This document shows positions 1 to 8,394 of a stretch of 28,636 nucleotides of DNA, piece by piece (positions within the stretch are counted from its first letter, which is position 1; each line of letters begins with the position of its first letter). The DNA is from Burkholderiales bacterium UBA4615 (GTDB taxonomy: Bacteria > Pseudomonadota > Gammaproteobacteria > Burkholderiales > Burkholderiaceae_E): NCBI GenBank assembly GCA_002386465.1, contig DGIT01000147.1, positions 29,205 to 57,840 of the forward strand, written 5' to 3'. The notes under the pieces were generated by a model, which saw only the letters and a program-made list of their open reading frames with translations, was not told the DNA's origin and did no database searches. The position numbers and the translations under genes were made by a program.

Positions 1-758
1 GTGAAGATCAGCGCCCAGAAGTGCACGATCGACAGCCGGTACGAATACACCGGCCGGCCGATCTGCTTGGGTACGTAGTAATACATCATGCCCAGAAAGC
101 CCGCGGTCAGGAAAAAGCCCACCGCGTTATGGCCGTACCACCACTGGATCATCGCGTCCTGCACACCGGCATAGGCCGAGTACGACTTCATGAAGCCTGC
201 GGGAATGGCTGCGCTGTTCACCACGTGCAGCAGCGCCACCGTCAGGATGAATGCGCCGTAGAACCAGTTGGCCACGTAGATGTGCCGCACCTTGCGGGTG
301 GCCAGGGTGCCGAAGAACACGATCGCGTAGGACACCCACACCAGTGTGATCAGGATATCGATCGGCCATTCGAGCTCTGCATACTCCTTGCCCGAGGTGT
401 AGCCCAGGGGCAGCGAGATGGCGGCCGAGACGATCACCAGCTGCCAGCCCCAGAACGTGAAGGCGGCCAACGGTCCGGCGAAGAGTCGGACCTGACAGGT
501 GCGCTGGACTGCGTAATAGCTGGTCGCAAACAGCGCACATCCGCCGAACGCGAAGATCACCGCATTGGTGTGCAACGGGCGCAAGCGTCCATAGGACAGC
601 CACGGAATATCGAAGTTCAAGGCCGGAAAGGCCAGTTGAGCGGCGATCCACACGCCCACCAGCATGCCGACCACGCCCCAGACCACGGTCATGATGGCGA
701 ATTGCCGGACCACGGTGTAGTTGTAGGTCGCCTGACGGGACCCGTTGTGTTGATTCAC
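1..758 (-). CDS. ccoN: cbb3-type cytochrome c oxidase subunit I, 5' part (partial)
   Basis: Heme-copper oxidase catalytic subunit of the high-affinity cbb3 terminal oxidase, which reduces O2 at the inner membrane. Only the first 252 residues are in the window; the gene runs off the left edge. The start is GTG at 758-756, chosen because GGAGGG lies six bases upstream and the product begins VNQHNGSRQATYNYTVVRQF, as CcoN proteins do. His63 in the RPLHTNAV segment fits the first low-spin heme ligand, and His210 in WWYGHNAV fits the copper-B ligand that is cross-linked to a tyrosine in the family. The read ends in the SIVHFWALIF helix, just before the expected tyrosine and GPHH copper ligands. Several hydrophobic helices are visible. 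An FNR-type box lies 71 bases upstream. ccoS and ccoI precede it on the same strand; ccoO and ccoP are expected beyond the edge. Confidence 0.95.
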   Translation of the reverse strand, partial: MNQHNGSRQATYNYTVVRQFAIMTVVWGVVGMLVGVWIAAQLAFPALNFDIPWLSYGRLRPLHTNAVIFAFGGCALFATSYYAVQRTCQVRLFAGPLAAFTFWGWQLVIVSAAISLPLGYTSGKEYAELEWPIDILITLVWVSYAIVFFGTLATRKVRHIYVANWFYGAFILTVALLHVVNSAAIPAGFMKSYSAYAGVQDAMIQWWYGHNAVGFFLTAGFLGMMYYYVPKQIGRPVYSYRLSIVHFWALIF

Positions 759-765
759 GTTGCAC

Positions 766-771
766 CCTCCC
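766..771 (-). promoter_or_regulatory. Ribosome binding site deciding the GTG start of ccoN
   Basis: GGAGGG on the minus strand is followed by six bases and then GTG at 758. No ATG gives the CcoN N-terminus, so this strong Shine-Dalgarno sequence fixes the start. Confidence 0.7.
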
Positions 772-828
772 CGTGCGGCTGCTCAAGGCAGCACGGCTAG
801 AGTGTGCCGAGAAGGTGAAGCGGTCGCC

Positions 829-842
829 TTGACCTGCGTCAA
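829..842. promoter_or_regulatory. FNR/ANR-type box upstream of ccoN
   Basis: The sequence is TTGACCTGCGTCAA, a perfect inverted repeat TTGAC-N4-GTCAA. It differs from the FNR consensus TTGAT-N4-ATCAA only at the innermost base of each arm. It lies between ccoS and ccoN, centred about 77 bases upstream of the ccoN GTG. FNR-family control of ccoN operons under low oxygen is well known. Binding here is inferred, and I see no clear -10 element at the matching distance. Confidence 0.7.
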
Positions 843-845
843 GGC

Positions 846-1010
846 TCAGCTTGAAGGTGGGCGACCTGGTCGATCGTCGTCTTCCAGAATCCGCTCGCCC
901 TGCTGCTCCATGTCGTCGAACTGACCGCTGAAGACCGACCAGCCCAGGATTGCGATGATCCCGAGCACCAGCACGACGGACAGTGGAACGAGCAGATACA
1001 GGATGTCCAT
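846..1010 (-). CDS. ccoS: cbb3-type cytochrome oxidase assembly protein CcoS
   Basis: Small 54-residue membrane protein needed to put cofactors (heme b and copper) into CcoN. It begins MDILYLLVPL and has one hydrophobic helix at about residues 4-24. The helix is followed by the family signature GWSVFSGQFDDMEQQGERIL and an acidic tail (EDDDR). Length and layout match CcoS, which is usually 45-70 residues. The ATG at 1010 lies seven bases after the ccoI stop, so the two genes are almost certainly co-transcribed. The next gene on the strand is ccoN, as in the standard ccoI-ccoS-ccoN order. Confidence 0.93.
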   Translation of the reverse strand: MDILYLLVPLSVVLVLGIIAILGWSVFSGQFDDMEQQGERILEDDDRPGRPPSS

Positions 1011-1017
1011 GCTTTGT

Positions 1018-3411
<2,394 letters not shown>

Positions 3412-3420
3412 GGCGCGGCC

Positions 3421-3426
3421 ATCATA
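3421..3426 (-). promoter_or_regulatory. Candidate -10 element of ccoI
   Basis: TATGAT on the minus strand matches the sigma-70 -10 consensus at five of six positions. It ends nine bases before the ATG at 3411, so the transcript would have a leader of only a few bases. No -35 is visible at the usual distance, which fits an activator-dependent promoter using the box at 3467-3480. Confidence 0.35.
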
Positions 3427-3466
3427 GCCATGCAGGGCGCTGGGCGGGGCCTCACGCGAGGGATGT

Positions 3467-3480
3467 TTGATGCAGGTCAA
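3467..3480. promoter_or_regulatory. FNR/ANR-type box upstream of ccoI
   Basis: The plus strand reads TTGATGCAGGTCAA, that is TTGAT-N4-GTCAA, one mismatch from the FNR consensus. It lies in the divergent ccoI/pyk spacer, centred about 62 bases upstream of the ccoI ATG. On the minus strand TATGAT (3426-3421) is a good -10 candidate; with that element the box would sit near -60, a known class I activator position. Regulation is inferred. Confidence 0.7.
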
Positions 3481-3636
3481 GCTGTGGCGTTGCGCGCTGC
3501 GTGATGGGCGTCGCGCAGTCGGCTTGCGCCGGCCGAGTTGAGGTCGACCCTGTCTGCCTTGGATCTCCCCCGAATCGTGGACAATCCATCCGTTGCGCTT
3601 CGGCGCCCGAACGCCTCTTCAGGCAGGTGACCCTCC
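3481..3636 (+). other. Divergent spacer upstream of pyk
   Basis: Gene-free sequence between the FNR-type box and the pyk start. GACAAT at 3580-3585 is a possible -10 element; TTGGAT at 3559-3564 would be a poorly spaced -35 (15 bases). CAGGTGA near 3624-3630 is a plausible Shine-Dalgarno sequence for pyk. Nothing else is recognisable. Confidence 0.3.
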
Positions 3637-5070
3637 ATGAGCATTCCACGCGCCACCAAGATCGTTGCCACCCTGGGCCCTGCCTCGTCCGATCCGGCCG
3701 TGGTCGAACGGATGATTCTCTCGGGGGTCAACGTGGTGCGGGTCAACTTCTCGCACGGGACGGCAGACGGACATACCCAGTTGGTCAACCAGGTCCGCGA
3801 GGTGGCCGCCCGCCTGGGCCGTGATATTGGCGTGCTGGCCGATCTGCAGGGCCCCAAGATCCGCATTGGCAAGTTTGCAGGCGGCAAGGTTTCGCTGGTG
3901 GAAGGCGACGCCTTCACCTTCGATATTGAATGCGAGCTGGGCGACGAACGCCGTGTGGGCCTGGACTACAAAGCCCTGGTGCATGACGTGAAGGGCGGCG
4001 ACACGCTCTTGCTCAACGATGGCCGCATGACCATGCGGGTGGACCGCGTGACTGACCGCACCATCGATTGCACGGTCACCGTGGGCGGCGTGCTGTCTGA
4101 CCGCAAAGGCATCAACCGTCAGGGCGGCGGTTTGTCTGCGCCGGCACTCACCGCCAAGGACATGGACGATGTGAAGACCGCGGTAGCGTTCGAGGCCGAC
4201 TTCATCGCGGTGTCCTTTCCCAAGAACGCCTCCGACATGTACATGGCCCGCGAACTGGCGCGCGCTGCAGGCGGGCGGGCGCTGATGATCGCCAAGATCG
4301 AGCGCTATGAAGCCATTGGCAATCTGGAGGAAATCCTCAAGGCTTCGGACGGCATCATGGTGGCGCGCGGCGATCTCGCCGTGGAAGTGGGCGATGCCGC
4401 AGTGCCGGCCCTGCAAAAACGCATGATTCGTATGGCGCGAGATTTAAACAAGCTCACCATCACCGCCACCCAGATGATGGAGTCGATGATCGAGTCGCCC
4501 GTGCCCACCCGTGCGGAAGTCTCGGACGTGGCCAACGCGGTGATCGACGGCACGGACGCCGTGATGCTGTCCGCCGAGACAGCAGCCGGCAAATACCCGG
4601 TGGAGACCGTTGCAGCGATGGCACGCGTGTGCGACGAAGCCGATCGTTCAGGGTCTTTTTCGCTCGATCAGGCCTTCCTGAATCGCACCTTCGGGCGGAT
4701 CGATCAGGCCATTGCCATGGCAGCGCTCTTCACGGCCGCGCACATGAAGGTCAAGGCGATCTGCGCGCTCACCCAGTCAGGGTCGACTGCCTTGTGGATG
4801 TCGCGCCTGGACTCGGGTGTGCCGGTCTATGCGCTCACGCCTGAGGAAGGGACCCGCAGGCGCATGTCGCTGTACCGCGAAGTGCACCCGGTGCTCATGA
4901 CCTTCAAGGCCTCGGATCGCGAAAACCTGCTGCTTGAGGCCGAGCAAAAGCTGGTCGACCTGGGCGTGGCCCAGAAAGGCGACCTGATCCTCATGACCAT
5001 CGGCACGCCGATTGGCAAGTCGGGCGGCACCAACACCCTGAAGATGATTCGGGTGGGAGAACAGTCCTGA
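3637..5070 (+). CDS. pyk: Pyruvate kinase
   Basis: Converts phosphoenolpyruvate and ADP to pyruvate and ATP, the last step of glycolysis. The 477-residue product has full family length. It shows KIVATLGPASSD at residues 8-19, RVNFSHG at 35-41 and DLQGPKIRIG at 69-78. The catalytic lysine segment AKIERYEAI, the metal-binding VARGDLAVEVG, the TATQMMESM motif and DAVMLSAETAAGKYP follow, then the C-terminal domain. It starts at ATG 3637. It is followed by fba on the same strand after 233 bases containing a strong hairpin, so the two may be separate transcripts. It is divergent from ccoI. Confidence 0.97.
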   Translation: MSIPRATKIVATLGPASSDPAVVERMILSGVNVVRVNFSHGTADGHTQLVNQVREVAARLGRDIGVLADLQGPKIRIGKFAGGKVSLVEGDAFTFDIECELGDERRVGLDYKALVHDVKGGDTLLLNDGRMTMRVDRVTDRTIDCTVTVGGVLSDRKGINRQGGGLSAPALTAKDMDDVKTAVAFEADFIAVSFPKNASDMYMARELARAAGGRALMIAKIERYEAIGNLEEILKASDGIMVARGDLAVEVGDAAVPALQKRMIRMARDLNKLTITATQMMESMIESPVPTRAEVSDVANAVIDGTDAVMLSAETAAGKYPVETVAAMARVCDEADRSGSFSLDQAFLNRTFGRIDQAIAMAALFTAAHMKVKAICALTQSGSTALWMSRLDSGVPVYALTPEEGTRRRMSLYREVHPVLMTFKASDRENLLLEAEQKLVDLGVAQKGDLILMTIGTPIGKSGGTNTLKMIRVGEQS

Positions 5071-5303
5071 ATTGCGGCATCGATGCGACAGACTGCCACG
5101 TGTACGCCTGTCGGAGCAGCCCGGTGTGTGCAGGTGTGACGGATCTCATGCCCGGCAGGTAACAGCGCGGGCATAATTCACAGTCTGCACACCAGAGCCG
5201 ACCCTGACCGGTCGGCTCTGGTGCGGTCAATCCGGCCGCACGATGTCCTGACCCCCAATTCTGCGCCACACGGTTTGGCGCTCATCCATCTGGAGCCCGA
5301 TTC
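5071..5303 (+). other. pyk-fba intergenic region
   Basis: A 233-base spacer without a gene. It contains CATAAT at 5172-5177, a possible -10 element lacking a recognisable -35. A 14-bp hairpin at 5190-5223 and an overlapping smaller hairpin at 5221-5241 follow. The fba start has a modest Shine-Dalgarno (GGAG near 5292-5295). Confidence 0.5.
5190..5223 (+). terminator. Strong hairpin between pyk and fba (terminator-like or fba leader)
   Basis: Bases 5190-5203 pair perfectly with 5210-5223 (14 bp, GC-rich), leaving the six-base loop CTGACC. No T-run follows on either strand, so it is not a classical intrinsic terminator. It could stop pyk transcription with help from Rho, or, if transcription starts near the CATAAT at 5172-5177, sit at the very 5' end of the fba mRNA as a stabilising structure. 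The structure is read directly; its role is open. Confidence 0.5.
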
Positions 5304-6368
5304 ATGCCCCTCGTATCCATGCGCCAGCTGCTCGATCACGCCGCCGAACGCGGTTATGGCATTCCCGCCTTCAACGTGAACAATCTGGAGCAGGTCCAGG
5401 CGATCATGTCGGCCGCTGCCGAGGTGGATGCCCCAGTAATCATGCAGGCCTCGGCTGGTGCACGGAAATACGCAGGCGAGCACTTCCTGCGCCACCTGAT
5501 TGCCGCGGCGGTTGAGTCGTATCCGAAGGTGCCGGTGGTGATGCATCAGGACCATGGCCAGTCGCCCGTGGTCTGCAAGGGCGCCATCGACCTGGGCTTT
5601 TCCTCGGTGATGATGGATGGCTCGCTGGAAGAAGACGGCAAGACCATCGCCAGCTATGACTACAACGTCGACGTGACCCGCAAGGTGGTCGACATGGCCC
5701 ATGCTGTGGGCGTGACCGTGGAAGGCGAGCTGGGCTGCCTGGGGTCGCTCGAGACCATGAAGGGCGACAAGGAAGACGGTCACGGCACCGATGCCACCAT
5801 GACCCGCGAGCAGCTGCTGACCGACCCGGAGCAGGCGGCCGACTTCGTGCGCCGCACTCAGGTGGATGCCCTGGCCATTGCGATTGGCACCAGCCACGGC
5901 GCCTACAAGTTTTCGCGCAAGCCTACCGGCGACATCCTGGCAATCTCGCGCATCAAGGAAATCAATGCGCGCCTGCCCAACACCCACCTGGTGATGCACG
6001 GCTCGTCGTCGGTGCCGCAGGACCTGCTGGCGATCATTCGCGAGTACGGCGGCAATATGAAAGAAACGTATGGCGTGCCGGTTGAAGAGATTCAGGAAGC
6101 CATCAAGTTCGGTGTGCGCAAGATCAACATCGATACCGACATTCGCCTGGCCATGACCGCAGCGGTGCGCAAGTTCATGGCGATGAACCCCGAGAAGTTT
6201 GATCCGCGCGACTTTCTCAAGCCTGCGCGCGAAGCCGCCAAGGCGATCTGCCTGCAGCGCTACAACGAGTTTGGCTGCGCAGGGCAGGGCAGCCGCATTG
6301 CGCCCACACCGCTGTCGGTGATGGTCGAGAAGTACCGCAAGGGCGAGCTGGCTCAGTCCGTCGTCTGA
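5304..6368 (+). CDS. fba: Fructose-bisphosphate aldolase, class II (Calvin-cycle subtype)
   Basis: Zinc-dependent reversible cleavage of fructose 1,6-bisphosphate to dihydroxyacetone phosphate and glyceraldehyde 3-phosphate. The 354-residue protein begins MPLVSMRQLLDHAAERGYGI. It carries the class II motifs HQDHGQSP at 81-88 (catalytic Asp83, zinc His84), VEGELGCLG at 139-147, GTSHGAYK at 195-202 (His198) and MHGSSSVP at 231-238 (His232). Length and N-terminus match the subtype found in the Calvin cycle of autotrophs, which is also the ordinary glycolytic enzyme of many betaproteobacteria. No RuBisCO or other Calvin gene is visible, so a glycolytic/gluconeogenic role is likelier. The neighbour upstream is pyk. 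Confidence 0.96.
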   Translation: MPLVSMRQLLDHAAERGYGIPAFNVNNLEQVQAIMSAAAEVDAPVIMQASAGARKYAGEHFLRHLIAAAVESYPKVPVVMHQDHGQSPVVCKGAIDLGFSSVMMDGSLEEDGKTIASYDYNVDVTRKVVDMAHAVGVTVEGELGCLGSLETMKGDKEDGHGTDATMTREQLLTDPEQAADFVRRTQVDALAIAIGTSHGAYKFSRKPTGDILAISRIKEINARLPNTHLVMHGSSSVPQDLLAIIREYGGNMKETYGVPVEEIQEAIKFGVRKINIDTDIRLAMTAAVRKFMAMNPEKFDPRDFLKPAREAAKAICLQRYNEFGCAGQGSRIAPTPLSVMVEKYRKGELAQSVV

Positions 6369-6479
6369 TCGACTAAGGTGAAAAGCGTGCGGGCCCGTGC
6401 TCGCACACCCCGCGAATGCGCGGCCGGTCTGGCCTTCAGCGGGCGCCCCTGCGTAGCGCGCCTGCGTTAGGATCGCGTC

Positions 6480-7712
6480 ATGACACTCTCGCATGACGCC
6501 GACCTGGCCCGCGGTTTTCAGCTCTCTGCATTGCCGCTGTCGTTCTACGACGACCCATATCCCACCTATGCAGCGCTGCGTGCGCACGACCCGGTACGCC
6601 TGCTGGACAATGGCAGCGTGCTCCTCACACGCTATGACGACGTCGCCGCGCTCTACCGGCTGCCCACAGCCAGCTCGGACAAGAAGCGCGAGTTCTTCCC
6701 GCGCTTTGGTGACTCGCCGCTCTACGAGCATCACACCAGCAGTCTGATCTTCAACGATCCGCCCTCGCACACGCGAGTGCGCAGACTCATGCTAGGTGCG
6801 CTAAATCAGCGGGCGATCACCCGCATGCAACCGGGCGTGCAAAAGCTGGTCGACGACCTGCTCAATGCCATGGCCGAGCGCGCGCACGGTGGCGAGACGG
6901 TCGATCTGATCACAGCCTTTGCAGCGGCCATTCCGATTGAGGTGATCGGCAACCTTCTGGCGTTCCCGCGTGAAGATCGCGAGCCGCTGCGAGGCTGGTC
7001 ACTTTCGATTCTGTCCGCCCTGGAGCCTGCGCCCTCGTCAGCGGTGATCGATGCAGGCAACCGCGCAGTGACTGATTTCATCGCTTACCTGAAGGGCCTG
7101 GTGGCCGACCGCAGGGCGCATCCGTTGGATCCGAACGAAGACGTCCTCACGCGGCTGATTCAAGGCGAAGCCGACGGTGAGCGGCTCTCTGAGAAGGAGC
7201 TGCTGCACAACTGCATCTTCCTTCTCAATGCGGGCCATGAGACCACCACCAACGTGATTGGCAGCGGTGTGCAGGCGCTCATGCATTTCCCGGATGAACA
7301 GCGGCGGCTGAGAGCGGATCCGTCGCTCATTGGCTCCGCGGTGGAGGAGATGCTGCGCTATGACAGCCCGGTGCAACTGGGTAATCGTCTGCTCACCGAG
7401 GCGGCTGAGTTCAGTGGCCAGCGTGTGCCCGCAGGCACCTACATGACCTTGTGCATTGGAGCAGCCAACCGCGATGCCGCGCAGTTCGATGATCCGGATC
7501 GTTTCGACATTGGTCGCAAGCCCAACCGTCAGTTGGCCTTCGGACATGGCGACCATGCCTGCGCCGGCATGAATGTGGCACGCATGGAAGTGCGCATCGC
7601 CATGGCGAGTTTGCTGGCGCGCTTTGCGCACATCGAGCCAGCGGGCGAGCCGCTTCGCGATCGGCGGGCGCGCTTTCGGGGGTTCAGCCGGTTACCGGTG
7701 CGCTTGGCTTAG
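6480..7712 (+). CDS. Cytochrome P450
   Basis: Soluble bacterial heme-thiolate monooxygenase of 410 residues, the usual size for class I bacterial P450s. The I-helix oxygen-binding motif AGHETT is at 251-256, the ExxR pair at Glu290/Arg293, and the heme loop FGHGDHACAG at 354-363 with Cys361 as iron ligand. No membrane anchor is present. The substrate cannot be read from the sequence, and no ferredoxin or ferredoxin reductase gene lies nearby, so electrons must come from elsewhere. The start ATG 6480 is preceded by TAGGATCGCGTC, in which AGGA may be the Shine-Dalgarno or TAGGAT a -10 element. The last 21 bases overlap the 3' end of the antitoxin gene on the other strand. Confidence 0.95.
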   Translation: MTLSHDADLARGFQLSALPLSFYDDPYPTYAALRAHDPVRLLDNGSVLLTRYDDVAALYRLPTASSDKKREFFPRFGDSPLYEHHTSSLIFNDPPSHTRVRRLMLGALNQRAITRMQPGVQKLVDDLLNAMAERAHGGETVDLITAFAAAIPIEVIGNLLAFPREDREPLRGWSLSILSALEPAPSSAVIDAGNRAVTDFIAYLKGLVADRRAHPLDPNEDVLTRLIQGEADGERLSEKELLHNCIFLLNAGHETTTNVIGSGVQALMHFPDEQRRLRADPSLIGSAVEEMLRYDSPVQLGNRLLTEAAEFSGQRVPAGTYMTLCIGAANRDAAQFDDPDRFDIGRKPNRQLAFGHGDHACAGMNVARMEVRIAMASLLARFAHIEPAGEPLRDRRARFRGFSRLPVRLA

Positions 7713-7937
7713 GCGCAAGGTGGCAGGATCGAAATCTGTTGGCACCGAGGCGCGCCGACTCTTGAGCATGCCAAATCCGCTACGGGCTTCGCCCGCGGGC
7801 GAGCTTCGGACTCGCATCTCGACGTGATCGCCGACCAGTAAGAATTCGATGCGGCTGCCCTGCCGGATGCCAAGCTGTTGGCGAAGCTCCTTCGGGATGG
7901 TGACCTGCCCTTTGCTGGTGACGGATGTGATGTCCAT
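7692..7937 (-). CDS. AbrB/MazE-type antitoxin-like DNA-binding protein, orphan
   Basis: An 81-residue protein with an N-terminal swapped-hairpin AbrB domain: TSVTSKGQVTIPKELRQQLG (residues 4-23), then GSRIEFLLVGDHVEMRV. The C-terminal tail contains MLKSRRASVP and DFDPATL, like VapB/MazE antitoxins whose tail grips a PIN-domain toxin. GGAGGA lies just upstream of the ATG at 7937. The expected toxin gene after the stop is missing: the frame ends inside the reverse complement of the P450 3' end, and the last seven codons (RLSQAHR) come from that antisense stretch. It is therefore an orphan, a relic, or an autonomous regulator. It follows a VOC gene on the same strand after 26 bases. Confidence 0.85.
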   Translation of the reverse strand: MDITSVTSKGQVTIPKELRQQLGIRQGSRIEFLLVGDHVEMRVRSSPAGEARSGFGMLKSRRASVPTDFDPATLRLSQAHR

Positions 7938-7947
7938 GAATCCTCCG

Positions 7948-7964
7948 GTATTACTCGGTAATAC
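7948..7964. promoter_or_regulatory. Palindromic operator candidate upstream of the orphan antitoxin
   Basis: GTATTAC-TCG-GTAATAC is a perfect 7-bp inverted repeat with a three-base spacer. It lies 10 bases before the antitoxin start codon and touches the stop codon of the VOC gene. AT-rich palindromes at this place are typical autoregulatory sites of AbrB-type antitoxins, so self-repression is likely. Binding is inferred. Confidence 0.6.
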
Positions 7965-8368
7965 TAGAGGGATTCTCTGGCAGCGACAATGGGCGCCGAG
8001 AACAGCAGCATGTTGCCGTCCAGATCGCGCAGGGTGAAGATCCAGGCGCCCCAGGCACGCGCCTCGATCGGGCGTCGGATGCGTCCGCCGTTCTTTAATG
8101 CGTGCTCGTAAACCGCTCTTAATTCGTCGAGCGAATCGAGTTCGATCGACACAGCCTGCAATTCCTGGTGCTCGCGTTCGTCGCGACCATCGCTCGCAGT
8201 GCGCAGGCTGCGCAAGGTGATGTGCGCGGCATCGCGTTGCAGTTCCGCGTAATGCGGCGGCACACCCGTCCAGCGGATAAAGGTGAAGCCGAGTGCCCGT
8301 TCAAAGAGCGCGCAGCTCTTCTCCACGTCGAAGACGAAGAGCTGCGCGGGTTTGCATCGCAAAGGCAC
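7964..8368 (-). CDS. VOC-family (glyoxalase/bleomycin-resistance-like) protein
   Basis: Predicted 134-residue single VOC domain. The N-terminal part PAQLFVFDVEKSCALFERAL resembles the beta-strand and helix that open the fold, and the C-terminal ARAWGAWIFTLRDLDGNMLLFSAP is the typical closing half with the DPDGN-like turn (DLDGN). Such proteins bind a metal and act as dioxygenases, isomerases or drug-binding proteins; the substrate is unknown. No ATG exists in this frame. GTG 8368 gives the usual N-terminus and lies 26 bases after the upstream serine hydrolase stop, so the two genes are probably co-transcribed. The Shine-Dalgarno is weak, and TTG 8362 is an alternative start. Confidence 0.8.
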   Translation of the reverse strand: MPLRCKPAQLFVFDVEKSCALFERALGFTFIRWTGVPPHYAELQRDAAHITLRSLRTASDGRDEREHQELQAVSIELDSLDELRAVYEHALKNGGRIRRPIEARAWGAWIFTLRDLDGNMLLFSAPIVAARESL

Positions 8369-8394
8369 GAGGGATGAACAGGAACCCGGGTTGA

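Noticed and set aside
5304..6368. Taking the Calvin-cycle-subtype aldolase as evidence of CO2 fixation.
   Set aside because: No other Calvin-cycle gene is present and this subtype serves glycolysis/gluconeogenesis in many heterotrophic betaproteobacteria.
5178..6770. A 530-codon open frame on the minus strand covering the whole fba gene.
   Set aside because: It is antisense to a clearly recognised aldolase, its translation is rich in His/Arg/Gln with no family motifs, and such long antisense frames are expected in high-GC DNA.
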